From positions 2,614,007 to 2,678,006 of the forward strand of contig NZ_JAQNDM010000002.1 of the NCBI RefSeq assembly GCF_028368975.1: DNA of 64,000 nt, given 5' to 3'. The translations under genes were made by a program, and so were the position numbers. This document shows, one piece after another, positions 30,566 to 39,008 of this stretch. Numbering within the stretch: position 1 is the first letter of the stretch; every line of letters begins with the position of its first letter. The notes beneath the pieces were generated by a model that saw nothing but the letters and a program-made list of their open reading frames with translations, was not told the origin of the DNA and made no database searches. This stretch comes from Stigmatella ashevillena (lineage in GTDB: Bacteria; Myxococcota; Myxococcia; Myxococcales; Myxococcaceae).

Positions 30566-31639
30566 TCAGGGCGAGATGTCTGTATCGAGCATCAGCCCTC
30601 CTTCTGCATCAAGAATGGATGTAGACACCGTTCTCTCGGAGGCCCAATGGGGCTCCACCGGCATGAGTACCAGTTTGACCTTGCCCTCCCCCTGCTCGCT
30701 CGCGGCTTTGCCCGTCACGAGCGCGGATTGCTCATCGATGGAGATGCTGAAGTGGGACTCGGACCGCCGCTTCATCCCGTCGATGGATGGAGAGATCGGC
30801 AAACCGGGTGAGAACGCGATCGAATAGCTTGAATCCTTGCGTTCCTTGCTTGAGGAAATCGAGGAGACCGTCCTCAACGCCAAGCCATTCTCCATCACCT
30901 CGACAGAGAGCAATTCATTGCGGCCCTGGATGCACAGGAGATTGCCTCGTACGCCCAGAATCACATAACGCAAAGTGCTCCCGCCGGATTCGTACACCCA
31001 TTGCTCGCCCACCTCGAGCCTCGATGGCTCCTGCTCTATCCGCAGGTAGCCGGTACTCGCGCGGAGGACACCAATCCTGAAGTTCTCAGCGTAAAACCCT
31101 GTCTTGCCTTTGAAAGCATGGGATGTTCCTGCCGCAGCACGCGAGCGTGTCTGCCTGCTGCTGATGTGAATGCGGCCCGCAGGACCCAAGGGAGCAACCC
31201 GCTCTGGACACATGACCGGAAGGGAGAGGCGCCTCGAATGCCCGAGCGGATCGATCAAGCAGGCATGCTCAGCCGCGGCTGCGGAAGCCGCCTCAAGTTC
31301 CATGTGAATGTCCTCCTCTTGGAATGACTCGAAGCCGATCCGGATTCGCGTTCTGCCGCCCACCACTGAGCGCTCGTATCGCACTGGCGTGCAGTGGATC
31401 TCCCTCTTCGTACCCAACCTTGAGAACCCTGCGTCGTTGATGTGGTCGACCTGACGCTTGTCGAGCAGGGTGATGATGGCTCTGACGACCGCGCCTCCGT
31501 CTTCGTTCTCACTGATCATCGCCTCCACCGACTCGTACTCCGGGTGCCCATCGAGGAAGAGAATGACGTGGTAGTCGTGACACTCGTAAAAAATGGGAAG
31601 CGGCTGAATCCTGACTCCCTGCTGACTCGGGTGAATCAT
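30566..31639 (-). CDS. Hypothetical protein, no recognised domain
   Basis: 357 aa. I do not recognise it. There is no signal peptide or membrane segment. The N-terminus (IQPLPIFYECHDYHVILFLDG) and the middle (GKTGFYAENFRIGVLRASTGYLRIEQE) look beta-rich. The C-terminal third is rich in Ser and charged residues. The ATG overlaps the stop of a short upstream frame by 4 bp. It is divergent from the aminohydroxybenzoate cluster and shares its 5' region, so it may be coregulated, but this is only context. Confidence 0.7.
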   Translation of the reverse strand: MIHPSQQGVRIQPLPIFYECHDYHVILFLDGHPEYESVEAMISENEDGGAVVRAIITLLDKRQVDHINDAGFSRLGTKREIHCTPVRYERSVVGGRTRIRIGFESFQEEDIHMELEAASAAAAEHACLIDPLGHSRRLSLPVMCPERVAPLGPAGRIHISSRQTRSRAAAGTSHAFKGKTGFYAENFRIGVLRASTGYLRIEQEPSRLEVGEQWVYESGGSTLRYVILGVRGNLLCIQGRNELLSVEVMENGLALRTVSSISSSKERKDSSYSIAFSPGLPISPSIDGMKRRSESHFSISIDEQSALVTGKAASEQGEGKVKLVLMPVEPHWASERTVSTSILDAEGGLMLDTDISP

Positions 31640-31893
31640 GATTTGAGACCTCCGGTGTCATCCCTGAACCTGTGCATCGATTCGCCGGGAGCCCTTCCAG
31701 GGGCCCTCAGGTGCATCGCCCTGCAAGGCCCCCCGCCTGGCACAGGAAGGCAAGCATGCCCCCCAAGCCGCCGGATGTTCACCAGCGCCACCATTCCTCG
31801 TCCCTGCGGGTCATACAACCAGACATTCCAGGGCCGGTAGTGCAATCGCGAACCATGTCCAGATTGTTTGCGCGAACGTCCATGGTTCACCAT
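31636..31893 (-). CDS. Possible small coupled protein upstream of the 357-aa gene
   Basis: An 85-aa frame from ATG 31893 that ends in an ATGA overlap with the next gene. The segment NVWLYDPQGRGMVALVNIRR reads like a real protein strand, but the rest is rich in Arg, Gly and Pro and could be chance in GC-rich DNA. The same frame extends upstream to 32040, into the plus-strand ligase gene. The overlap is the main support. Confidence 0.35.
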   Translation of the reverse strand: MVNHGRSRKQSGHGSRLHYRPWNVWLYDPQGRGMVALVNIRRLGGHACLPVPGGGPCRAMHLRAPGRAPGESMHRFRDDTGGLKS

Positions 31894-31994
31894 CGCGGCT
31901 CCGCACCTTCCTGATGATCCGTTGTTCAGGAGGAAAGGCTTGCGAAGTTGCATTCCACCACCATGGGCCTCCAGAAGGAGAAAGTGCGAAGACC

Positions 31995-33326
31995 ATGGGG
32001 ACTCTGTTTGAAGCGAAGCTGCGGGCCCTGAAGACTCCACCCGTCATCTCCCGCTACTTCTCGGAGGGGGCGCCTCCAGACCATATGCCCGCCGAGAAGC
32101 TGGCCCGGTACCAACTTGAATCGCTCAAAGCCATCGTAAAGAGGGCTTACGAGCAATCTCCTTTCTACCGGAACAAGATGGACGGCGCGGGTATCAATCC
32201 CAGCGGCATTGAGCAGCTAACCGATCTCGGAAAACTTCCCTTTCTGACGAAGGACGAACTCCGCGGAAAGCCTTGGATTCTGCTCACTTGCGACAAGAAG
32301 GACATCGTGCTCGTCCAGGTGTCCACGGGAACGACGGGCGGCGAAGAAATCTACATGGCGTACACGTGGAACGACTACCTCCTCCATGATCTCTCGCCAC
32401 AGTACACCCAGCTGTTTCCGGTGGGGCCTGGTGACATCTGCTTGAATGCCCTGCCCTATGAAATGAGCACGGCGGGACTGGCTTTCCATAAAACCTTCAT
32501 GGAAGGCTACCAGGCCACCGTCATCCCTGCTGGCAAGGGGGGCGCTTACTCCACGCCCACCAAGACCCTCAAAGTGATCCGGGATCTGTCTCCCAACATC
32601 GTCGTCACCAGCCCTTCCTGGGCCATCACCTTGGCAGAAGAGGCCGCCCGAAGCGGCGTGATGCTGCCCAACTTGGGCCTGAAGAAGATGTGGCTGACCG
32701 GTGAAGGGTGCTCACCTGCATTTCGACAGCGGGTAGAGAAGCTCTGGGGAACCACGGCCAACTTCTTCTATGGCTCTCTCGAGTGCGGAGGGCTCGGAAT
32801 CGAATGCGATGCACACAGCGGCTACCACCTGACCCAGGCCCACGTCCTCATGGAGATCGTCGACCCCAGAACGGGAGCAGTCCTGCCCTCAGGAGAAACC
32901 GGCGAAATCGTCGTGACAGCACTCCTGCGCTACGACAGTCCGATCATCCGATTCCGCACGGGTGACCTGGGCTACCTGGAGACCGCGCCATGCGCCTGCG
33001 GCTCCACGCTCACCCGCTTTCATCTGAGGGGAAGGGCCTTCGACCAGCTTCAGTTCCGCGGCAAGGCATTCTCCCCACTCCTCATGGAGGAGTTCCTGAT
33101 GCGGATGCCAGAGGTCGGTAACTGGTTCCAGTTCGTCATGCCCTCTTCGGACAGCGCGCGCATCAAAATCCGCTGCGAACTCGCAAGCGGCGTCCAGCCC
33201 TCCCAAGCACTGGCGGCCACGATTGCTGGCCGGATGGAGGCCTCTGCCCACCTGCCGTTCGATATTGAGTTCGTCAGCCACCTGCCCCGCCCTGGCAGCA
33301 AGGTGCTCCGGGTTGTCCGCGAGTAG
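31995..33326 (+). CDS. PaaK-like adenylate-forming enzyme 1
   Basis: 443 aa from ATG 31995; an in-frame ATG at 31914 has no family support. Phenylacetate-CoA ligase family: FYRNKMDGAGI and LPFLTKDEL near the N-terminus, nucleotide loop VSTGTTGG, YGSLECGGLGIEC, RFRTGDLGYL, a cysteine pair CACGS and a C-terminal lysine in GSKVLRV. It would activate an aryl carboxylate as AMP ester or CoA thioester. It is the first gene of the run ending with aspartokinase. 3-amino-4-hydroxybenzoate, the predicted product of the downstream enzymes, is the most likely substrate. Confidence 0.88.
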   Translation: MGTLFEAKLRALKTPPVISRYFSEGAPPDHMPAEKLARYQLESLKAIVKRAYEQSPFYRNKMDGAGINPSGIEQLTDLGKLPFLTKDELRGKPWILLTCDKKDIVLVQVSTGTTGGEEIYMAYTWNDYLLHDLSPQYTQLFPVGPGDICLNALPYEMSTAGLAFHKTFMEGYQATVIPAGKGGAYSTPTKTLKVIRDLSPNIVVTSPSWAITLAEEAARSGVMLPNLGLKKMWLTGEGCSPAFRQRVEKLWGTTANFFYGSLECGGLGIECDAHSGYHLTQAHVLMEIVDPRTGAVLPSGETGEIVVTALLRYDSPIIRFRTGDLGYLETAPCACGSTLTRFHLRGRAFDQLQFRGKAFSPLLMEEFLMRMPEVGNWFQFVMPSSDSARIKIRCELASGVQPSQALAATIAGRMEASAHLPFDIEFVSHLPRPGSKVLRVVRE

Positions 33327-33352
33327 CTCCCAACAACAAGAGGAATTCATTC

Positions 33353-34105
33353 ATGATCATCGACGCGCATGCGCACTTGTCTCCCACGGCCTACGGCTCC
33401 ACGGAAAAGTATCTGGAAGTACTGAAGCAAAGCGGTATCGAACAAGCGGTTGTCTGCCCTGGCGGCATGTTGGATGTCAGGAAGATGAACGATTTCGTAT
33501 CCGGCCAAAGGAAGCCAGACGCGATTCCCAAGAACGAATACGTGAGTCAATCTTTTAGAGACCATCCCGAGCTTCATGGGATTGCTTGCGTGGATCCCTG
33601 TCATCCACAGGCGCTCTCTCAACTGGAAGAACTCCTGAGGCAAGGGTTTCACGGCCTCATGGTGTCTCCGCTCGTGCACAAATTTACATTCGCGGATGAA
33701 GCCATGGCCGGTTTGGCCACTCTCTGCGGCGAGCAAGGGGTTCCAATCATCTCGCACAATGGCTGGAGACCAGGGGCGAACACCCAGGACTACGTCCAGC
33801 TGGCAAGGAAGTTCCCGCGCACGAACTTCATCCTGGAGCACATGGGGGCACACCCCTCCGATGCGGAAGCAACGGATGCTTGTGCCGGGCTGGACAACTT
33901 CTTCTTGGAGACGTCGCTCGGTGCTCATCTTCACGTCGTGGAGACAGTAAAGAAGGCAGGGGCAAGCAAGCTCATCTTCGGCTCCGAGTTCCCCCTCTCC
34001 CATCCCGCCCTGGAGATGAAGAAAGTCTATTTGCTCCCCATCACGGACGGAGAGCGCGAGCAGATTCTGGGCGGGAACATCCGGGGCTTGCTCTGCCTCG
34101 ATTGA
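33353..34105 (+). CDS. Amidohydrolase-family protein (candidate cyclising enzyme)
   Basis: 250 aa, AGAGGA ribosome-binding site. Amidohydrolase_2-type barrel: DAHAH (H6, H8), SHNGW (H135), EHMGAH (H163) and FGSEFP. The last motif normally has the metal/catalytic Asp (GSDxP); here it is Glu212. The gene lies between two PaaK-like ligases. Amidohydrolase-family proteins close the oxazole ring in known benzoxazole pathways (caboxamycin, nataxazole), so a ring-forming role is proposed rather than hydrolysis. A plain hydrolase or decarboxylase remains possible. Confidence 0.85.
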   Translation: MIIDAHAHLSPTAYGSTEKYLEVLKQSGIEQAVVCPGGMLDVRKMNDFVSGQRKPDAIPKNEYVSQSFRDHPELHGIACVDPCHPQALSQLEELLRQGFHGLMVSPLVHKFTFADEAMAGLATLCGEQGVPIISHNGWRPGANTQDYVQLARKFPRTNFILEHMGAHPSDAEATDACAGLDNFFLETSLGAHLHVVETVKKAGASKLIFGSEFPLSHPALEMKKVYLLPITDGEREQILGGNIRGLLCLD

Positions 34106-34129
34106 GAACGGACACAGGGGGGATTAATC

Positions 34130-35368
34130 ATGGCAACACCAGAGCGCCTCGAAACCATCAATCAAGTACTCCAGCAGGCCCGGAACGCTCCCTTCTACAG
34201 GGAGCGCCTGCCAGCCAAACCCCTCCGAAGCTGGGAGGAATTCCAGCGTCTCCCCTTCACGTCCAAGGAGGACCTGCGCCGACACTCGCCTCATGGACTG
34301 GTATGCGTCCCGGCCCAGGAACTTTTGCAGTACCATGAGTCCTCCGCGACGACCGGCACGCCCGTCTCTGTTTGGTACAGTCGCGATGACTTGGCGGAGA
34401 TCCGGGACCGGTTCTCGGCATGGGGCGTCGGATTCATGCCCGGAGACCGGGTCCTCGTCCGGTTTCCCTATGCGCTCTCCACCATCGGACATTTCGTCCA
34501 TGCCGCAGCCCAACACAGACAGGCGTGTGTCATTCCGGCCGACAGCCGGACGAGCATCACCCCTCTGCCGCGCGTGGTCGACCTGATGAGGAAATTGCAG
34601 GTGACCGTCCTCGCCACCATCTCTCTTTCGGCAGTGATGATTGCCGAGGCTGCTGAGATGGCAGGACTTGATCCACGCCGGGACTTTCCTCATCTGCGTG
34701 CCATCTGCTGCGCTGGAGAGCCGTTGACCCTTCACCGGCGCCGGTACCTCGAAGAGCTCTGGGGGGTTCCTGTGTATGACAACTACGGAATGACGGAGAC
34801 GGGCCCACAAGCCATGGACTGCCATGAGCAGCGCCTCCATCCCTGGCAGGATCATTTCTGGATGGAAATACTGGATGAGCGACTCAAAAGAGCCGTGGCT
34901 CCAGGGGAGATGGGATACCTGGTCGTCACTTCCCTCTCCCGGAGGGCCTCACCCATGATTCGCTACCTGACAGGAGACCGGGTTCAACGCCTGGAGCAAC
35001 CCTGTGGGTGTGGCCATCCCTCGACGCTGCGGATCCGAGGCCGCGCAGAGGAATCGCTGTGGGTCAAAGACAGGCCATTCGACCTCTGGGAGTTGGAGGA
35101 GATCGTCTACCAACTGCCCAGCCGCCGCTTCTGGAAGGCTGCTGCTGGACCCGATGGGCTGCACTTCATCGTCGAGAAAGAACAGGGCAGAGACACTCTT
35201 CCACCAGCCCTCTTGAGTCAACTGGAACAACAGCACGGCGTCCGCCTGACGGTGGAGCTGGTTCCCAAGGGAACTCTCTACGACCGGAAAGAGCTCATCT
35301 CATTCGGAATGTTGGGCAAGCCGGTCTACCTCTGCACGCCACAGTCTTTGTTGGAACACCGCCCGTGA
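34130..35368 (+). CDS. PaaK-like adenylate-forming enzyme 2
   Basis: 412 aa with a GGGGGG ribosome-binding site. Same family as the enzyme at 31995 but clearly diverged: FYRERLPAKPLRSWEEFQRLPF, loop ESSATTGTPVSVWYS, YDNYGMTETGP, MIRYLTGDRV, CGCG and a C-terminal LYDRKELISFG. It lacks the longer N-terminal part of ligase 1. Two ligases suggest activation of two different acids, or successive activation of monomer and dimer. Confidence 0.87.
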   Translation: MATPERLETINQVLQQARNAPFYRERLPAKPLRSWEEFQRLPFTSKEDLRRHSPHGLVCVPAQELLQYHESSATTGTPVSVWYSRDDLAEIRDRFSAWGVGFMPGDRVLVRFPYALSTIGHFVHAAAQHRQACVIPADSRTSITPLPRVVDLMRKLQVTVLATISLSAVMIAEAAEMAGLDPRRDFPHLRAICCAGEPLTLHRRRYLEELWGVPVYDNYGMTETGPQAMDCHEQRLHPWQDHFWMEILDERLKRAVAPGEMGYLVVTSLSRRASPMIRYLTGDRVQRLEQPCGCGHPSTLRIRGRAEESLWVKDRPFDLWELEEIVYQLPSRRFWKAAAGPDGLHFIVEKEQGRDTLPPALLSQLEQQHGVRLTVELVPKGTLYDRKELISFGMLGKPVYLCTPQSLLEHRP

Positions 35369-35473
35369 CCGGACGGTGATCACACTCAACAAATCTGCCT
35401 GCGGCACTCAATCCTGGCTCACCTTTCGCCGCAGGCTCTCAACACCATCGGGAAGCCAGGAGGAGAACAAATC

Positions 35474-36721
35474 ATGGACGGAATGAACGTGAACAGCATG
35501 AACGATGTCACCACCATGGAGAAGCGCGAGCGCATTCGGCTCGAGCGCATCGATGGAGACCGCAACCGCATCGAGGAAGCCAGTTCTCTCATCGTCTGGT
35601 TCGATACCGCTGGCCTGTCTACTCCGAAGGACTGTGAGGGCATGCTCGAGCGGGTGATCAATCTGGACTACACCGGGGCCGTCCTCTACCCTGACAATCT
35701 GGCCGCGCTCGCGCCCGTTCTCCCGGCGCGCATGCTCAAAGTCTTCCATGTCCAGCAACTCGCGGACCTGGAGCGGCTGCGGTCCCTGCCTCAGGCCGGC
35801 CAGGAGTTCATCGTGGCCAGCCCGGACGCGCAACTGCTGGAAAAAGCCGCGGCGATGGGCTTCAAGACCTGTTACCGGGCCTACGTGGATGACGGTGCAA
35901 GCCTGCATCAGTCCATCCAGGAGGGCGTCCACCACGCTTTCCTGATGATCCGCTTCCGCGACCCCACGAACATTCCCCTGGAGCTGGTCATCGCCTCGCT
36001 CCAGGCCACGCACACTGTGCTCATCAAGGAGATCAACTCTCCCACGGATGTGGATGACGCAATCGTCACCCTGGGCGTGATGGAGGTAGGAGCGGAGGGT
36101 GTCATGTTCTCCCCGCGCTCTCACGAGGCGCTGAGCGAGTTTGTCTCGCGGCTCGGTCGGCTGAATTGCTCCTTGGTGAAGATCGATGTCGCCACCCTGG
36201 TGCGGAGTACGCCCATTGGAATGGGCTATCGCAGCTGCATCGACACCTCGACGCTCTTCTCTCCCACCGAGGGGATCCTGGTAGGCTCCACGTCTCAGGG
36301 CGGGTTGCTGTGCTGCCCAGAGGTCTTCTTCCTGCCGTACATGGAGCTGCGCCCCTTCCGGGTGAACGCCGGGGCGGTCCACAGCTACGTCTACAACTTC
36401 GGCAACCGCACGGACTACATGAGTGAGCTGCGGGCGGGCGCTCCCGTGATGCTCGTGGACCGCTCCGGAAACGCGCGCAGAGCCAGCGTCGGCCGCATGA
36501 AGACGGAGGTCCGCCCCTTGCGCCTCATCGAGGCGGAGTTCCAGACCGGTGAGCGCGTCAACGTAATCATGCAGGACGACTGGCATGTCCGGATCTTCTC
36601 GGATGAGGCCAAGCCGCTGAACATCACCGAACTGCGGCCCGGGGACAAGGTGCTCGGCCACGTGGCCAAGCCCGGCAGGCACGTGGGCATCAAAGTCGAC
36701 GAGCACATCATCGAGACCTGA
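35474..36721 (+). CDS. 3-amino-4-hydroxybenzoate synthase (GriH-like; DHQ synthase II family)
   Basis: 415 aa from ATG 35474, with AGGAGG 10 nt upstream. Belongs to archaeal-type 3-dehydroquinate synthase II: LIVWFDTAG, IKEINSPTDVDDAIVTLG, IDTSTLFSPTEGILVGSTSQGG and RRASVGRMKTEVRPL. In Streptomyces griseus GriH uses the GriI product to make 3,4-AHBA for grixazone. Because the GriI-like gene follows directly and the bacterium would make aromatic amino acids by the normal shikimate route, the GriH role fits better than DHQ synthesis. The N-terminal extension of about 35 residues is Met- and Arg-rich. Confidence 0.9.
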   Translation: MDGMNVNSMNDVTTMEKRERIRLERIDGDRNRIEEASSLIVWFDTAGLSTPKDCEGMLERVINLDYTGAVLYPDNLAALAPVLPARMLKVFHVQQLADLERLRSLPQAGQEFIVASPDAQLLEKAAAMGFKTCYRAYVDDGASLHQSIQEGVHHAFLMIRFRDPTNIPLELVIASLQATHTVLIKEINSPTDVDDAIVTLGVMEVGAEGVMFSPRSHEALSEFVSRLGRLNCSLVKIDVATLVRSTPIGMGYRSCIDTSTLFSPTEGILVGSTSQGGLLCCPEVFFLPYMELRPFRVNAGAVHSYVYNFGNRTDYMSELRAGAPVMLVDRSGNARRASVGRMKTEVRPLRLIEAEFQTGERVNVIMQDDWHVRIFSDEAKPLNITELRPGDKVLGHVAKPGRHVGIKVDEHIIET

Positions 36722-36772
36722 GCTTCTTTCTGATTCGCTGGCTCGCATCGCATTTCAATACAGGGAGTTTTC

Positions 36773-37636
36773 ATGAGTGGAATTGCCAAGAAGATCCGCT
36801 GGTCACGCTTCGTGGACCGGCGGCATGGACGGGGAATCATCGTTCCCATCGATCATGGGCTCTCCATCGGCCCCGTGGAGGGGCTGAACAGCCCCTCACA
36901 AGTCGCCCGCTGGATCGAACACCCGGGTATCACGGGTATCATCGCCCACAAGGGCATGGTGGAGCGTCTCGGAAGCCAGGACCTGCTGCGCGGAATCGGC
37001 ATCATGGTTCATCTCAATGGAATGATGTCGCTGGCTTCGGCACCAGACCGGAAGGAAAGGCTGACGTCCGTGGAGGCCGCGCTCCGGCTGGGGGCAGATG
37101 CCGTCTCCGTGCAGCTCAACTTCGACGGGACCAACGATGCCCATAACCTGGTCCAGTTGGGAGCCGTGGTGGACGAAGCCCAGCGCTACGGCCTGCCCGT
37201 CCTGACCATGCTTTATGACAAGATTCCCTGCGCTGAGAGGGAAACGGGCATAAAGCGGCTTCGGCACTTGATGCGTGCCTGCGTGGAACTGGGAACAGAT
37301 GCCCTCAAGCTGGCCGCGCCGGAAGAGCTCTCGCTCATGCCCATGCTGCTCGAGGGCATCCGGGAACACACCGCAGTCTTCTTCGCAGGCGGGGCCGTTC
37401 GCTCGGAGGAAGAGATGCTCCTGATGGCCCAAGAGGTGGTGAACTGCGGGGCCACAGGCTTGTGCGTGGGACGAAACATCTTCCAGCGGCCATCCGCCCT
37501 CGCCACGCTCACTCGGTTGCAGGAAGTCGTGCTGGGAAGCTCCAGCACGATGCAGGCGAGTCCACCCACATGGCCACTCTCCGCCACCAATGCCCGCGTC
37601 CGATGGTCCGCCCCTGTGGAGGAGGTGGTGAAATGA
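36773..37636 (+). CDS. GriI-like aldolase (aspartate semialdehyde + DHAP)
   Basis: 287 aa with GGGAG 6 nt upstream. Class I aldolase of the DeoC/FbaB family, like archaeal ADH synthase (MJ0400) and GriI. VPIDHG (D27), LTMLYDK (Y148) and DALKLAAP (K179, Schiff base) have nearly the same spacing as the Asp-Tyr-Lys set described for MJ0400. It would condense L-aspartate-4-semialdehyde with dihydroxyacetone phosphate to the C7 amino sugar used by the GriH-like enzyme. The stop overlaps the aspartokinase start by 4 bp (ATGA). Confidence 0.9.
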   Translation: MSGIAKKIRWSRFVDRRHGRGIIVPIDHGLSIGPVEGLNSPSQVARWIEHPGITGIIAHKGMVERLGSQDLLRGIGIMVHLNGMMSLASAPDRKERLTSVEAALRLGADAVSVQLNFDGTNDAHNLVQLGAVVDEAQRYGLPVLTMLYDKIPCAERETGIKRLRHLMRACVELGTDALKLAAPEELSLMPMLLEGIREHTAVFFAGGAVRSEEEMLLMAQEVVNCGATGLCVGRNIFQRPSALATLTRLQEVVLGSSSTMQASPPTWPLSATNARVRWSAPVEEVVK

Positions 37637-38949
37637 AACCCGCCGTGACAGGAACGTTGATTGGCGGCCCACCGATCCAGGCTCGGCGGCGGCCCTTGAT
37701 CGTCAAGAAGTTTGGCGGCACCTCCGTGGCCAGCATCGAGCGCATCCGTAGAATCGCGCGGCTGGCGCTGGAAGCACAACGGGCGGGCAACGACGTGGTG
37801 GTCGTGGTCAGCGCCATGGGAGGAGAAACGGACCGTCTGCTGAAGCTGGCACACCAGATTCTCCCCGTGCCGGACTCTCGCGAGATGGACGTGATCGCCG
37901 CGACAGGAGAGCAGGTCACTGTTGCACTCACCGCCCTGGCCATCCAGGCGGAGGGTGGAGAGGCCTCCTCTTTCTTGGGGCACCAGCTCCCGGTGATCAC
38001 CGATAGCGCCTTCACCCGAGCCCGGATTCAGTGTGTGGAACAAGGGCCGATCCGCGAGGTGCTTGCGAGAGGACAGATCGCCGTGGTTGCCGGGTTTCAG
38101 GGGGTAGACCCCAGCAACAACATCACAACCCTGGGCCGCGGCGGCTCGGACACCACCGCCGTCGCTATAGCGGCCTCCCTGGGAGCGGACATCTGCGAAA
38201 TCTACACGGACGTCGAGGGGGTCTTCACAGCGGACCCCCGTGTTTGCCCTTCTGGCCTGAAGTTGAAGTCCATTCCTTACGAAGAGATGCTCGAATTGGC
38301 ATCCCTTGGAGCCAAGGTCCTCCAAGTGCGCAGTGTGGAGATTGCCATGAAATACAACGTTCCCATCCATGTCCGTAGCTCATTCACCGAAGAAGAGGGG
38401 ACCCGGATCATCTCTCGGGACAAGATGCTTGAGTCCCGAAGGTTGATGGGATTGGCCTGTGAGAGGGGCCAGGTGCGGGTGGAGCTCATTGGGGCGGAGT
38501 GCCGACCCGGTCTGGTCGCGGAGCTGACCGACTTCATGGCCGAATTGAACGTGAGCGTGGACATGCTCTGCCATTCTCGCGGGGCACTGAAGAGTAGCCG
38601 GGCCGACATCTCCTTTACCTTGCCCGAGGCCGAGCTGTGCCGTGCCCGACCCGCCCTGGAGCAGTTCATGGGCAGGCTGGGAGCCAGCGGTATGCAGGTA
38701 TCGAGCGACCTGGCCAAGGTCTCACTGGTGGGCATTGGCCTTCGTTCGGATCCGGGCATCGCCGCCCGTCTGTGCCGCAGCTTGACCCAGCAGGGCATCC
38801 ATGTGTCCGGCCTGTCTGTCAACGAGTTGCGGATCAGCTGTCTCGTGGAAGGGGACGCAGCGGATCAAGCTGTCTGTATCTTGCACGAGACCTTTGGGCT
38901 CGCCGGCGAGACGCGTGTTGAAACACTCGCCTCTTTGTCTCCGGCGTGA
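37633..38949 (+). CDS. Aspartokinase dedicated to the aminohydroxybenzoate pathway
   Basis: 438 aa from ATG 37633, inside the stop of the aldolase gene; the frame extends upstream but only as a shadow. [13 protein letters not shown] (residues about 22-34), [40 protein letters not shown], then two ACT domains (about 275-430). It phosphorylates aspartate, the first step to aspartate semialdehyde, the aldolase substrate. A cluster-borne copy can escape lysine/threonine control. ACT residues that would show feedback resistance cannot be judged by eye. Confidence 0.93.
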   Translation: MKPAVTGTLIGGPPIQARRRPLIVKKFGGTSVASIERIRRIARLALEAQRAGNDVVVVVSAMGGETDRLLKLAHQILPVPDSREMDVIAATGEQVTVALTALAIQAEGGEASSFLGHQLPVITDSAFTRARIQCVEQGPIREVLARGQIAVVAGFQGVDPSNNITTLGRGGSDTTAVAIAASLGADICEIYTDVEGVFTADPRVCPSGLKLKSIPYEEMLELASLGAKVLQVRSVEIAMKYNVPIHVRSSFTEEEGTRIISRDKMLESRRLMGLACERGQVRVELIGAECRPGLVAELTDFMAELNVSVDMLCHSRGALKSSRADISFTLPEAELCRARPALEQFMGRLGASGMQVSSDLAKVSLVGIGLRSDPGIAARLCRSLTQQGIHVSGLSVNELRISCLVEGDAADQAVCILHETFGLAGETRVETLASLSPA

Positions 38950-38965
38950 GCGGAGCAAACGCTCA

Positions 38966-39003
38966 GGCCCCAGCTGCCCTGGGCTCCCAGGGCAGCTGGG
39001 GCC
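38966..39003. terminator. Bidirectional terminator between aspartokinase and multicopper oxidase
   Basis: A perfect 18-bp inverted repeat (arm starts GGCCCCAGCTGCCCTGGG) with a 2-nt centre, placed between two convergent stops (38949 and 39009). No long T-run, but the stem is very strong. Confidence 0.7.
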
Positions 39004-39008
39004 CGGCG

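Noticed and set aside
31995-38949. Reading this cluster as phenylacetate degradation plus an archaeal-type shikimate route
   Set aside because: There are no paaA-K or other ring-degradation genes, and aldolase, DHQS II-like protein and aspartokinase together fit 3,4-AHBA synthesis better.
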